Shown: positions 34,439 through 46,528 of the stretch, piece after piece | Numbering within the stretch: position 1 is the stretch's first letter | Layout: the number at the start of each line of letters is the position of its first letter | Assembly: GCF_000740895.1 (NCBI RefSeq) | Contig: NC_025262.1 | Coordinates: 550,001-614,000, forward strand | Source of the DNA: Theileria orientalis strain Shintoku | Taxonomy: Eukaryota > Apicomplexa > Aconoidasida > Piroplasmida > Theileriidae | Length of the DNA: 64,000 bases | Direction of reading: 5' to 3' | Made by a program: the position numbers and the translations under genes | Notes under the pieces: model-generated | Told to the model about the DNA's origin: nothing | What the model saw: only the letters and a program-made list of their open reading frames with translations | Databases searched by the model: none

Positions 34439-37400
34439 TTATTTCCTTTTCTGTTTTGCTTGTTTTTTATTAGGGTTCATCTTTTTCAACAGTGGATCGT
34501 AGTCGTCGTCCTGTTCTTCTTCCTCCGATTCGTGATCTGGTTTTGAGTCGTAGGTTGTGTATCTATTCCTCTTAGTGTTGACTACTTTTACCAGTTGCGT
34601 TGCCATTTTTTTCGTCAGCTGTGTCTTTGTTTTTGTGCTTATTTTGGCGTATATGTTTTCCTGGTTTTTAAACCTCAGGTTTGCTATTCCGTCCACTACC
34701 ATTTCTCTCGTTATTCCCACTTCGTTTATATAATCGACACATTCGTCCACGTTTTCTTTCACCAGGTGTTTCATAACCTATTTTATTAATGTGTATTCTC
34801 TTTGTGCCTTTTTATTTACGGTCACTGTGTGTACATATATACCTAGCTTTTTATCTACACAGATTATCTACGTGCCATACAACATTCTTAAATATAAGCA
34901 ATGTAACCAACTGCCTAACTGTTTTAGAATTCAAGACATCTAACTATTTCTTCATTATATTCTTATTCACTTACGTTTTGGTATATCAATTCCAGGTACC
35001 CGTCCATCAGCAAGTTGGATCCGTAGAGCGTTGTTTTATATGATAAGTTCATACTTATTTCACTCAGTATTCTCCTGCGTGTCCATTGCTTAAATCCACT
35101 TGTTTACCTGTTTTTCGTTGTCGTTGACTGTTTACCTAGCCACTGTGGGAATGACAATCTTTCCGTGAGTCCACTGCCCGCCTTGTTCATCTACGATATT
35201 TTTTATAGTGTGTATTCATTTTAAACTTGTGAATATCTTTTAGTTGCATCACTCACTTCTAATGCTGGTATCACAGCCGTCAAGGACGATAGATCTGGCA
35301 GTAGTGAATATGTCTGAGTCTACATAATACATTTGTTCTGTGCGCTCAATCTTATGCATTCGTTTAGTAATTACAAACTTATGTGCTGGTTAAATTGTTA
35401 TCTATTACTACGACTACTGTTACTATGAATCTATAAGTTACCCTTTGCATGACCTTGTTGACCATGTCTCCGCACACGTAGTCCAATGCTATCTTCGATA
35501 TCACTCCTATGTTCCTGTTGTACTTGACGTAGTTTTCCTATTTCATTCTATTTCTTTCAGATCTTTACCTGCAACATCAGTGACATGATGTTGTAATCCG
35601 TGAAGAATATCTCGTTGACTTTACTCAGCTTGTCCCGCAAGCTCATTTTACTCAAGTTAAACACCTTGTTGCAATTGTCGAATATATTTTGCGAATACTA
35701 AATTAGTGTATTTGTTGACATATTGTTAGTAAACTATCAAGGGCTATCAATACTTATAACTTTATCTACTTTAATACTTAACCATCGGCCTTACGAACAA
35801 TAACTATCTTCAATATTTAAACTTACTGATTCATCCTTTTTATTTATTGTTCCATCTGGGCCGTCCTTGCTTTTCGTGGTTGCGTAGAATTGTAGATAGT
35901 TAAGTGTGTACCTCATGTCTCCGTTTGATTTATGATACAGATCCAGTAATAGGTTTTCCGTGGCTGGTATTTTTTCCAGTTTACATATTTGATTCACTCT
36001 CTTTATGAACAACTCTATTGAGGGCGAACCAAACCTCAAGTCCAGACACTTGTTACTCAGTGTCGATATCTACGTTTTAATCTTAGTAGAATCCCAAATA
36101 TCTAACTATTGCCGTTTTAATAGACCTTATGTTACGCTGACAACCTACCTTCTGCGAGTATCTGTCGTTGCATATTAGTATTATTGGACAGCGTGCTATT
36201 TGTATCAGCTTAATGATGCTCTGTATTCCTCCTCTGTCTCCTGAACTCATTCCGTCGATTTCATCCAACACCAGCAGTGTTCTTTTCAAGTCTCTAATTG
36301 AGTTGTCTACATTAATAAATCAGTGATAACCACGGCTTTAACATGTTTTATCCGTAGCTAATATATTGTATGCGTAGCTAATATATTGTATGCGTAGCTA
36401 ATATGTTGTGACTATAAAAATACTTTGGAATGAATTGAGCGTTACTGTTCCTGTTACCAGGGGCGTTATTTTTTCCACTGCGTTTTTACTTCTCTGGTCA
36501 GAGGCGTTAAACTCCATCACGTAGTATCCGAACGACTCGCCAACCAGTCTTGCGCACGTCGTCTTCCCTATCCCTGGTGGCCCACTCAACAGTGCAGCTT
36601 TAAAGCTATCGTCCTTCCCTTTTGATGAACCTAAATGTTTGTATTCTACACAGTCCATTTATATCATATTCCCTTGGTATAACTATATACTGTACTAATA
36701 CTTTGACATATTTATTTTGAATATACTGTAAGTGCTATCATTTGCATATATATCTAATTTGTTATTCTAAAATATCTAATCGTTATTATCCACAATATTT
36801 AGTGTATTAATCTAAAATATATAACGTCTAGTCTACTGTTGTCGTTTCTTACCTCCTGTGTAGTCATAATTCTGCAGCCACTCTTTCAGTCTTTCTATCA
36901 GCTTCTGGTTTCCCATCAGCTCGTACAGGTTGCTCGGTCTGTACTTCTCAAACAGCATTTGGTCTTGTGCTTTAGCTGCCGTTCCTGTTTTGCTGCTCTC
37001 CAATTCGCCACTACTCAGACTAGTTCCCACTCCGCCTTCTACCTTCCCATCCAGCCTACCTTCTTCCTGTTGTACGCCTGTTAACTCCTCTTCCACCAAT
37101 TCATCTTCCTCTTCTATTCTCGGTGTGTCCTTCAGCAAATTCATAAACTGTTCCTCGTTGATCAGCTGTATGTTCAGACCCTTGTTTTTGTTAAGCTCCT
37201 TCGCCTTTTTGTACTTCGTTCCTGTTGTGTAATCTCTTCCGTCCTCCAACTTATCTCCGTACACCAGGTAGTCTGTCTGCCCACTCACTGCACTCACTAC
37301 GATTCCTCCCAGTCTCTTCACCTTGTACGTCGCTTCGTCTCTATCCATGCTCAACTCTCCTGTGAACACGAACTTCCTTCCTGATACCAGGTTTGAGTCG

Positions 37401-38686
37401 TCCACGTTCTCTTGATTCACTGACTGCTTCTTCTTCGTCTGTGTTTTTCTTTTTTTACCTTCGGCGTCTCCTCCTACCTTTCTGTATTTGCGTCTGTTTG
37501 GTGTGCTTTGATTCGACGTGTCTGATCCTCTCCCTGTACTCTTTGTTGGTGACACGTATGGCGATGAGTCTGACGATCCGAACAGGCTTTCCATCTGCTC
37601 CGTATTTTTTATTTCCACTGTTTTCAGCTTTTTTACTGGACTCTTTTGCGTACTCACCTGTCTCTTCTTATTCGCTCTTTCTTCAGACTCTCCTGATTCC
37701 ATTAGTCTCTTTGGCGACTTTGTAGTCCTTGTTTTACTTGGTGTTTTTTCTGACTCCACTGACTTTTGCGAGTTTACTTCAACAACCTGGCTCTTGCCAA
37801 CAGGACTCTGACTCCCGTTCTTTGAGTGCAACACTCTCTCGGGCGATTTCATCGACAAGCCTAGTCTAGACGGCGACTCCTTTGCTTTTTCTGATCTGCT
37901 TGACCCAGTCACTGTTTCATACACATCCTTAAACGACCTTGCTGACACGTTGCTTTGTTCTAACTCACTCGTGGTCAATCTGCTTTTCACTGCCTTCAAT
38001 GTCTTTTGCGACTTTGGAAATGCCAACAGGTCCAAATAACTATTCATATCCACGTTAACTCTCGTATCCTTTTTTACCTTCGTCGAAGGATCCACCAACT
38101 TCTTCTCGTTGTTACACCAATACTTTATGTCCATCTGCATATTTTCTGTGCTGCACTTATCCTTTTCCAGCTCCTCCAGCTTCTCTGGGTTATCCATCTT
38201 CAACTGTTCTCTCACCCAGTTGCTTACTGATTTGTTTCCTTTCTTGCTCGATTCTCCGCTTGTGATTTCCTCTACCTCCTCCTTTGTTTGTGATGCGTTG
38301 CTCGATTCATCGTCTATTGTTATCACCGGCTTTTCTTCTACCACCTCGTTTTCCACTTCTACTTCTTCATCTTCGCTGAAGAGTGTTTTTTTCTTTGTGT
38401 GTTTCTCTACTACTACACTCGAGTCTGAATCACTAGATTCTGAAATCACCATCTTCTTTAATAGCTTTTTCTTTTTATATATTGGTCCAAATTCAACGTC
38501 TTCCTTTTCTTGTCTTTCATTTTTAGTTTTTTTAGACGTTTCCTCGGTCTTTGTTTTTGTTTTTGTTTTCTCTTTAACCTCCTTTTTTTGTGCTTTGCTT
38601 TTAGTTGGCTTAGTAACCTTTGTTGATTTCTTATTTTCTTCTGATATTTGTTCAGAACTCTTTCCGAAAAAAATTCTGATATCCAT
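34439..38686 (-). CDS. RFC1: Replication factor C subunit 1 (RFC1)
   Basis: Large subunit of the PCNA clamp loader. The N-terminus MDIRIFFGKSSEQISEE is a PIP-box-type PCNA-binding motif seen in all RFC1 proteins, so the ATG at 38686 is chosen over the TTG three codons upstream. A long low-complexity acidic/basic region follows. Next comes a BRCT domain (SGRKFVFTGELSMDRDEATY to KVKRLGGIVVSAVSGQTDYL), then FEKYRPSNLYELMGNQKLI. The AAA+ core has Walker A SGPPGIGKTTCARL, then VMEFNASDQRSKNAVE, and Walker B LLVLDEIDGMSSGDRGG. C-terminal helical exons extend to the acidic end (ESEEEEQDDDYDPLLKKMNP). At least ten introns; one (36307-36423) holds a 20-bp tandem repeat. Confidence 0.94.
36351..36410. 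repeat. 20-bp tandem repeat inside an RFC1 intron
   Basis: Three head-to-tail 20-bp copies at 36351, 36371 and 36391, based on GCGTAGCTAATATATTGTAT with two or three differences. They fill half of the 117-nt intron at 36307-36423, between the Walker A exon and the Walker B exon. Confidence 0.9.
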
Positions 38687-38925
38687 AGAATCCAAGTGTT
38701 TATAATTATAATACGTATTGGATTATTTTATCTAAATTTTATAAAAGAAGTGTTATCCATACTTTTAAATTTACATTTTTCTTTAAAGAGTTCATAGTTA
38801 TAAATACCATCGACATTAACACACTGTATAATTGTAATTGAGCATTGTGTGATGTGTAAGCGGGCACTTATCAATTTACGCTCAACAAAGCTAAATATTG
38901 TATATAATGAATTGTAAGGGTCAAA

Positions 38926-39651
38926 TTATGATACTGTGTATAAGGTTAATGAAAAGAGGGTTGTGAACAAAAGGAATCTCGATAGTGTCTTTGGCTTGAC
39001 CGCCTTGAACATCAGACATTCCGACTTTTTTTTAGAGACGTACGGTACTACGAGGAAGTAGTTCACCAGCGTCGATACTAGTGATACGTATGCGCACATT
39101 TGCAGCCTTTTAAAGGACGGGGCCAGTCCAAATGTCGAGAATAGTACAACACTGTTTCCCAATAAGGCCAACAGGTAAAATAGATCTGTATTTTTGACTT
39201 GGCCTAAAGTAGCATATTACATGTCACCAAATATCTACTATGTGTATATATGATATTCACATACCTTCTGGACTCGCTTCCAACACTGGCTCCTCTTCTG
39301 TATTAATTGTATAAAAGTGTCAAATGATTTATTATCAGTATATTATTTATAAAGTGTCAGTTTGACCAATAATTACGTCGAATTACCTGTGGAATCCTTC
39401 AAGCTGTTCGCAAACACTTCCCAAACGTGAGACCCGAACAGGTATCCCCAGGATACGTTCAGGAGTGGTCTCAAAAGACTTGGAGCCAGCCTCCAGTGCT
39501 TGCTTACATAAGGGGAGAGTGCCGATAGCAATCCTAATTAAATTTATTAGTTAATTGTTGTTGTTTGTTCTGTTTGGGTTCCATGTGTTAAATGGCGCCT
39601 ACCTAAAGTTGCTGTGCCGTATCTTAAAGTGGTCAATAAACCTCCAGACAT
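38926..39651 (-). CDS. TMEM205-like multi-pass membrane protein (DUF4149 type)
   Basis: Start ATG at 39651 gives MSGGLLTTLRYGTATLG, joined by a roughly 55-nt intron to LLSALSPYVSKHWRLAPSLL and LNVSWGYLFGSHVWEVFANS. After another intron and a short exon (EEPVLEASPEGQVKNTDLFY) come LLALLGNSVVLFSTFGLAPS, RLQMCAYVSLVSTLVNYFLV and RFLLFTTLFSLTLYTVS. About four TM helices in roughly 170 residues. The 'GxxFGSHVWxVF' motif in the first helices recalls TMEM205/DUF4149 proteins, but I cannot confirm this. The first-exon frame was chosen because it is the only one that joins in phase with the downstream exon. Confidence 0.6.
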
Positions 39652-39857
39652 TCTTGAGTTGGGTTAGGATTTTTGGTCCGAATGATGGTTGTGAGTGTTG
39701 GAATCCTCCTTCGGCAGATGGGGAGTAATGTGTGGGTGTATACACTGAGATTCCATGCTCCGCTTCGGAAACTTGGCGTATAGCTCCCAAGTGAACACAC
39801 ATTGCTACCATATATTGCGTATGCGTTTAAAATTACTTTGCCTGTGCGCCCTTGCAC

Positions 39858-41558
39858 TTACACTTTGTTTAAATGTTCTATCGTCTCCAGGTCCCAGATG
39901 ACCAGGTTGTTTCCCCCGAAGGATAACAGGTAGTCGTCATCCGAAGACGGCGAGCTTGTAAACAGCGGTCCCTACGATTTGTCAGGATGTGTAATTGTGG
40001 TTTTTTAATCTAGAGCTTACTGCCTTCAGATTCTTCTTTTCGACCAGCTTCGGCTCCTCTCCTCCGAGCTTGTACACCCGTGCCTTTGATCCCAGTCCGC
40101 AGGTTACCATAAAATCTACAAACTTTTGTCACGCTCTCGCTTGTGTGATTGCTGTGATCCTGTTACGGGACCCACCTTTAACTTTGGATATGCTTGTACA
40201 GTTTTTTTTATGTGCCTTCATTTTCCATCTTTTTTTTCCTGCTGACCAATCATATTCAAACACTTCTCCTGTCTCCAGACCAATCTAAAAATCGTTGATG
40301 TTGTTTCTTGTTAAATTAAGACCCAGTCTTTAGATTGGGGTAGTGACTTACAATTGTGTTTTGGTCCGAGGACCAAATTGCACATTCGATATCTGCCTCC
40401 ATTTTATATGTTGACTGAATAAAAATATTATGGAACTGTCCACTTACCGCTGGTTTACTCTGTCTAAGGTCTACCAGTGTAACCACCTTGTCAAATCCCC
40501 CTGTGAACATCAAGTAAGGGTCCTTGGGATTCCATGATACAACTTGAACCTGCAACGTTGTTGGGAAATCATTGGTGAAACAATGACATATATACATCCA
40601 CAAGCATAAATGGTTGCTGTTTAGCATGTGTGTGTTTTGTGTTACTGTCGTCATTGGTTAAATGAATAGCTGCTCCCTAACCTTGTTTGTGTGATGATTC
40701 AGTGTTTGTGCCACCGATGTTTGCTTTAGGTCCCAAACCCTCACTACGTTATCTGAGTAACCTCCTGCAAGCAGGTTCCTAAAATGTGTTATTAGATGAT
40801 TGCCATGTTACTTTGTGTTTTTTGAGTGCGATATCGATAAAACTGCCGTTTTATCCTCTATGTCTCCCCCCAGTGATACGAACGGGTTCAGCAGGTTTAT
40901 TTCACTTATGTTCCACAAGTTTATCTCAGGCTCGAATGTTCCAACTGCTAGCAGTGGCATCGTTTCAACTTCTCCAACCACCTCCGAGCACAGTGGAAAG
41001 CTTGCCAGTTCAATGGTGTGGTTCGGCTCCAGCCCACACGTGTCGACATCGTAGATGTAGACCACCAGCGCCGAGAGGTGTTCGTAGTTAACACCTGCTA
41101 TTATGACCCTGTCTGACTCCTCCAGCTTCCTTGCCTACAGTTTTTGTTATGATTCCGTCATTTTGGCATTGGTTTTACCTTCACGTCCTCCTCGTCCTCC
41201 TCAATGTACTTCTCGTCCTTCGAACTCATTGTAAACATTTGCTCGTCTAAAATTGGGTTGATTTTGTGCTTAAATACTTGGAACGAGGTCGTCGTCGTCG
41301 TAATGTTCTAGGTCGAACTCATCTCCAGGGACTTCCCCTACTTCCTCTTCCTTATCGGATTCATCAACATCCATTCTAAAATAACGTTATATTAATCGGT
41401 GTATATTTGTGTATATATTATGTATGATATAAATAAAATGTGTGTGCAATTTATTATACTAACTCTGGCTCCGGATCATCTTTGTGGATGTAATTTTTGA
41501 AGAAATCAGAATCGCAATATTTGCGAGGGAGCCAGCTTACAGTACTGATAACGTCCAT
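39858..41558 (-). CDS. PWP1: PWP1-like WD40 protein (ribosome biogenesis/chromatin)
   Basis: Periodic tryptophan protein 1 regulates rDNA transcription and rRNA processing. Exon 1 (from 41558) is MDVISTVSWLPRKYCDSDFF, fitting the PWP1 N-terminus 'MIxxVxWVPRG'. Acidic exons follow (MDVDESDKEEEVGEVPGDEF; KDEKYIEEDEEDVKARKLEE). WD blades include HTIELASFPLCSEVV, LLAGGYSDNVVRVWDL, QVVSWNPKDPYLMFTGGFDK, DIECAIWSSDQNTI and LLSFGGNNLVIWDLETI. Eight or more introns. The end is set at the GTG-TAA at 39863-39858; a strong donor-like GTAAGT overlaps that stop, so a further small exon cannot be excluded. It shares a 165-nt divergent promoter region with UTP23. Confidence 0.87.
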
Positions 41559-41723
41559 TATTACACAATATATATCAATTAAAATAATATTACAAAAGTT
41601 TCTAGATCAGTTACTTAAATATATCTAATTTTGTGGAAGGATTATGGTGTGTTTTATTAACCTACAAATAATCATTTACTTAATATCTTTTAACAATATT
41701 TGTAAAATAGTTGTTTGTACATC

Positions 41724-42803
41724 ATGAAGGTAACTAAAAGTAAAAGAAATAGAAGGATTGTTGAGTTTTATAAGACTTTACACAGTCTCACTGAACCTTA
41801 TAGAGTACTAGGTAATGTCCATATATTTCATGTGTTTGTCCATAATTAACTTATTTTACGTGAAAATTGTATGTTTTCGTGATGTTTTGTGGATTTATTG
41901 AGATTTAGTGGACGGTAGCTTCGTGTTCGCTGCTCTGAAGAATAAGATACACATCAAGGAGCAGTTGCCGATCCTTCTAGGAGGGTCCGCCGTACCATGT
42001 ATTTTCCCCTCTTACTCATTCTCGATGTTTAGACGTTTCCAACTGTATTTTGAATGAACTGAAGAACATGGGCGAGGACCTCAGTGGAGCCGTGCTTGTA
42101 GTGAAGCATTACCAAAAGTAGGTCGACACCCGTCAGAACTTTGCAGAATCAAGTGTTTCCACAAGGCTGCGGAGAATCCCAACTCCAGGAGGTGCATACT
42201 TTCTGCGGTCGGCAACAATAATCAGGAAAAGCTGTTCGTGGCCTCGCAGGATAAAACACTCATAAAGTGGCTAAGGTCGGATCACCTTTAAGTGATGCCT
42301 GTATAATTTGTGTTCAGGGAGTCAGGGGGAATCCCTATCATTAAGCTGAACAATAACGTTCCCTATTTGGAAAAACCCTCGTTTCACACACTCGATCAGA
42401 AACTAAATGTACGTTTAACCGTCCTTACCCAATTGTCAGATGGAAGAGAACAAGAAACTCCCGAAGGCATGGGAAAAGCCCTTTCTGAGCAGTCCCGAGA
42501 AGCCCAAGGAGTTTAAAAAGAAAAGGTACTCTTGCTTTACATTTAATTGATGTTGTAGAAAAAAGAACCCAAATCCACTGAGTTGTTTAAAAAAGAAAAA
42601 GAAGGCCGATGACAACGATAAACCAAAGGTGTGTTTACTGTTGTTTATTATTCTTTTTAACATATGTTTAGAATAAAAATAGGACGCGCGTCCGTTCCAG
42701 GAGGTCAAGTGGTCAATTTACCCTGGACTCTAATCGTGATAAAAGTGTGAATTTGGGCGCCAGTGAGGACGTGGACTCCAATCCTATTCGGAATGTCGAG
42801 TAG
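41724..42803 (+). CDS. UTP23: UTP23, PIN-domain pre-rRNA processing factor
   Basis: Starts MKVTKSKRNRRIVEFYKTLH, then EPYRVLVDGSFVFAALKNKI, HIKEQLPILLGGSAVPY, NCILNELKNMGEDLSGAVLV, FVASQDKTLIKWLRESGGIP and NNNVPYLEKPSFHTLDQKLN. This is the UTP23/FCF1 PIN-like domain with the characteristic 'VATQDxxLxxxLRxxPGVP' block. UTP23 contacts U3/snR30 in the small-subunit processome and is usually inactive as a nuclease. Its typical zinc His/Cys appear as IKCFHKAAENP. The C-terminus is a lysine-rich nucleolar tail (LSCLKKKKKADDNDK) spread over several tiny exons. Length (~260 aa) fits UTP23 rather than FCF1. Confidence 0.88.
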
Positions 42804-42856
42804 CTCTAAGTAAATGTAAAATAGGCATTTGCAATGAAATTTAACCTTGTGAGTGC

Positions 42857-43465
42857 TTATTCCTCTGGATTAAAGTTTTTCATTATGTGCTTTATCACGT
42901 TTTTCATTATCGGCTGGCCCTTCTTAGTTCTTGCTCCCAGTAGTCTGTGCCGCTCGTACCTCTTCTGCTTCTTCGCGCGTATTTCCTTCTTTCTCTTTTT
43001 TATCTCCTCGACCCGCTGGTCATGTTCCTCTTTCTTCTTCATCTCGATCTCTCTCCGTTTTTTGAGCACTTTGGAGTAGACATTCCCCCTCTGCTTGCTG
43101 CCTTCATCTACACTCTCCTTGTAGCCATCATCGTCTTCAGGTTCTTCGACTATTGGACTAGAATCGTTATATTTAGTTGGGGATTCCTCATCTGAAAGTT
43201 CTAAATATGTCACTTCGACCTGTGGTTTTATGGAATTGGGGGCCTCAAAGTCAGTGTTTAAACTACTTGAAGGCTCTGTGTGCCTCTCGGTGGGCTGAGA
43301 AGACTCCTGTTCAACGTATTGGTCCTTAAATTTTTTATACTTGTGAAGATACTTCTGGTCTCGGATGTATTGTTTATTTTTTCTTGCGATGTGTTTGTTC
43401 TTTATGTCGCCGGACCAGTATACTCCGTACCCCTTCAGCTTAGACTTTTTATTAGTCTTTCCCAT
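42857..43465 (-). CDS. FYV7: FYV7/CCDC59-type rRNA processing protein
   Basis: Intron-free, 202 residues, highly basic. The N-terminus MGKTNKKSKLKGYGVYWSGD leads to KQYIRDQKYLHKYKKFKDQY. An acidic linker follows (YLELSDEESPTKYN), then a lysine/glutamate coiled coil (EIKKRKKEIRAKKQKRYERH) and the conserved family ending GARTKKGQPIMKNVIKHIM. The 'TKKGQPxMKxxIxxxL' C-terminus is the signature of the FYV7 rRNA-processing family (human CCDC59/TAP26). It acts in 40S pre-rRNA processing. It lies tail to tail with UTP23 (53 nt between stops) and head to head with EMG1. Confidence 0.85.
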   Translation of the reverse strand: MGKTNKKSKLKGYGVYWSGDIKNKHIARKNKQYIRDQKYLHKYKKFKDQYVEQESSQPTERHTEPSSSLNTDFEAPNSIKPQVEVTYLELSDEESPTKYNDSSPIVEEPEDDDGYKESVDEGSKQRGNVYSKVLKKRREIEMKKKEEHDQRVEEIKKRKKEIRAKKQKRYERHRLLGARTKKGQPIMKNVIKHIMKNFNPEE

Positions 43466-43664
43466 TGTGTTTGAATTTATTTGTTATTATAATACATAAT
43501 AAGTCAACTTCTTGTTGTTTTACTCAATTTTTGATAAATTTAAGTAAATATTAACTGATTTCTCTGTACATTCTCAACACTATTAAAGGCGTATTTATTT
43601 TCATCTAATTGTTGTATTTTTCACTGTTTAGTTTGTAAAATATATAGATTCTGCTTTTAAAGTT

Positions 43665-44610
43665 ATGACTATAAATTTTGTCATTTGTAATGCCAGTTTA
43701 GAGCTATATTTTGGAAGTAAAAAATACAATCAAACGAAGTTGACTCTTCTACAGGAACACATCCACAACACTAGGTATTATTTATTTATATGTGTGTATA
43801 TTTTTATCTAAATTGGTTTATGATTGTTTGTTAATCTATTTTCCTCTTTTATTATATTTTCGTAGAAGCTTAAATGATGTCGATTTCTTGAATGACGACC
43901 AGGACGAGGAGCCTGCTCAAACAAATCGCAAAAGACCCAGTTCCGCTCGGAGAGACTGGTCCGAAGTTAGGCCTGATATCGTTCACTTTTGCCTTCTCGC
44001 CCTCCACGACTCCATTCTGAACAAGGAGGGCAGGATCCAGGTGTACGTTCAAACGCTCGACGGCAAGCTGTTTAAAGTGGCCAGGGACTTCAGGGTGCCT
44101 CGCACCTTCAAGGTGTTCAACAAGGTGTTCGCAAACTACCTGCACAGCAAGTCCCGGAGCCTGACCACTGAGAGCGGCGAGGTCCTCGTGGAGCTGCTCG
44201 AACAGCCCCTCGACTCCCTGATTCCCGAGGGCGCCAGGAGGGTCGCTGTTGACAACAAGTGCCCGAATTCTAACTTATCCGCGCTCATTTCTGACTTGAA
44301 GCCGGTTATTGATGACAGCTGGTTCTTCGTTTCAGTCTCCCCTTCTCGTCCACTCGACTCAATTTGCCCGTCCGGTGTCGTTGACGTCTCCAAGGTCCAC
44401 AAGCGCATTCTTTCTAGAGACGCTGTGAAGAAGTCGCCTGCTGACGCGAACCACTTGGAGTCTCTGGAGCAGTCGTTTTTAAACTATAAGCGCGAGTTTA
44501 AGCAGAGTTGCAAGTATGACCACTGCATTGCGATCAAGGAGTACAACCTCAGCTGCCTCGCCAACTGCTTCACCCTGATCTGCTCTCTCGAGAGTGCCCT
44601 GGACTACTAA
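43665..44610 (+). CDS. EMG1: EMG1/NEP1 18S rRNA pseudouridine N1-methyltransferase
   Basis: SPOUT-class enzyme that methylates the hypermodified pseudouridine of 18S rRNA and helps assemble eS19 into the 40S subunit. Exon 1 (43665-43773) is MTINFVICNASLELYFGSKK, with HIHNTR at its end. Exon 2 continues with WSEVRPDIVHFCLLALHDSI, LNKEGRIQVYVQTLDGKLF and VARDFRVPRTFKVFNKVFAN, which are the NEP1 signature blocks 'RPDIxHxxLLxLxDSxLN' and 'RxPRTFxxF'. The C-terminus ESLEQSFLNYKREFKQSC to SLESALDY fits the 'LSxxxxCxxxxxxxE' ending. The usual glycine-rich SAM loop 'VGA' is replaced near WFFVSVSPSRPLDS, so cofactor binding may be altered. Confidence 0.88.
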
Positions 44611-44706
44611 TGTGTCATCATCTAAGTGTATATGGGTACTAGTTTAACATATATTAAAGTCTGCGATAATCTTTGCAACGTTGCGTTAATACTGTCGATG
44701 GTGACG

Positions 44707-46368
44707 TTAATTGTTTAAAAGTTCACTCAGTTTTACTTTTTTGAAGTGCCTGAAGTAGACTCGCTTGTCGCCAACGTCAAAGTCCATGTTCATGTTGTTG
44801 ACGTACTGAAACATCTTAATGTGATTGTGCACTTACCTGGAGGTATTGGTCCAGAATGTACTGCTGTTTGCTTGCTTTGAGGTCGTTCAACGTCCTCTTG
44901 AACACGTTCTTCGTTTCATTCATCTCATTTTGCGCCTCATCTTCCTTCATACTAGGTACCAGGTAATCTAATCGTTTATTTGTCGTTGACGTAAAGGTTA
45001 CTATTGTGATTTGTTGTATTTAATAACTAGTCTGCGTCCTACCCATTATCATTGGCGTCGGCTTTGTCGTCTTTCTCACAACTCCCTTTGACGATAGGTC
45101 ATCTGTTGCACACAGCAGTGACGATGTCCTCACTGAGTACTGGTTTGTCACTGACGGCTTGTTGTATCTCTCCAGCTTCTCGACCAGCTCCTGCTTCTTC
45201 CTTTCGTGCTCCTTGAGCCTTGGTATTTGCGACGGGTCGTTTCTCGCCGCATCCATCAGAAGCTCAATCTCATGTGAGTAGCGTTGTATCTCGGCGATCA
45301 GCGACTTCCTTCCCATCGTCGAGGGTGCTCTGTCCAGCAATTTCCTTTCCAAGATCATTTGAACGTCCTCATCCGTGAATGTGAACTGAATATTGGTTTA
45401 TTGTTGTTACTATTGATTTGGGTACTGGTGGCAGTATTAGTGTTGTTATTACTTGTATCAGTTGTCGTAATTGTTGTATTATATGTGTTAGCAATAGTTG
45501 CGTTATAAATAGCAGTAGCAGTAGTAGTAGTATTGCAAGTGACTAGTGCGCTTACCGATTTCAGGTTGTTCGCTATGTGCTTGAGAAACTGCGCAAAATC
45601 CTCGTCGCCGAACGTTATGTCCTGGTCGTAGAAGGGCATGTTGCACACGTCGTTCACGCTCGCCAGGACCAGCGTGTTGAACACGCCCGGGTTCACGTTC
45701 AGGATTCTGCCGCAGAAAATGTACTCGGTTCTGCCCAGCAGGTTCCTGCTTTTGTGGTCGCAGGTCACGTAGTTCGTTCCGTGCACGTCGTAACGTTCGC
45801 ACTTCAGCGCCGACTCCACCTGGAACACCACGTGCTTCCCTATCAGCTTCGGGAACGTCTCCGAGAGCGACTTCGCCTCGAAGTTCTTTTCCGAGGCCAG
45901 CGGCGTCAGCTTCGTGCTGTCCACTGAGATGTACACGTTCATCAGCGTCCCCGATATGTACTCGTTGTAGTTCGGGTGTTCCAGGATGTTGAGCGCCTTG
46001 TTCTTCGACACCTTGGCTGCGTTCGCCAGCGACGCCGTCACGTGCTTGATCGACTCGTGCTTTTCCGATTTCGAGGGCGCCGGTATCGGACCTGCGTCGT
46101 CGTTAAACAGCGTTTTGTCGTTCAGTTGGTCTTCGGGCGGCTTCTCCGCAGTCTCTTCTATTATGTCGTCCAGGTAGTCAAGATCGTTGTTCAGCTTGTC
46201 CATCGAGTCCTCCTTTTCTAATTTCGAAGACTCTATCAGGTTCCTTCTCTGCTTCTTCTTCAGCTGCTCCGCGTGCTTCTCCGCTAGGATCTGCTCCCGC
46301 TTGAATTCTGGCATCTCGGAGTAGCCCTCATCTTCCACTGAGGAAACGTCAGATAAATCGTCCTTCAT
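44707..46368 (-). CDS. RTF1: RTF1-like PAF1-complex subunit (Plus-3 domain)
   Basis: Transcription elongation factor. Exon 1 (46368 to about 45556) begins MKDDLSDVSSVEDEGYSEMP with an acidic, then basic helical region (KKKQRRNLIESSKLEKEDSM). It continues into a divergent Plus-3 domain ending VNDVCNMPFYDQDITFGDED FAQFLK, which matches the 'VSNxxFTExEFxxW' block. A 170-nt intron (GTAAGC ... ATATTCAG) leads to FTFTDEDVQMILERKLLDRA and EIQRYSHEIELLMDAARNDP, the RTF1 'M(V)xEKxxF' helix region, then LVPSMKEDEAQNEMNETKNV and the ending KVKLSELLNN. Sequence similarity in the Plus-3 domain is weak, so the call depends on overall layout. The long intron is open in the upstream exon's frame. Confidence 0.65.
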
Positions 46369-46528
46369 TTTCTCAAATTTGAACTACGATTTATGTTAAT
46401 TTAAATAAATATTATTTTTCTTGTTTAATATTTACAAAATATTGTGAGTTTACTCTGTTAAACGTGTATGTGAATGGGGAACGTATACACTTTCTACTGC
46501 TTATTTTACAACATATTATTCACTAAAA

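Noticed and set aside
39599..39857. Two overlapping minus-strand frames suggesting a His/Pro-rich protein after PWP1
   Set aside because: Neither joins in phase with the downstream TMEM205-like exon; the third frame (start at 39651) does.
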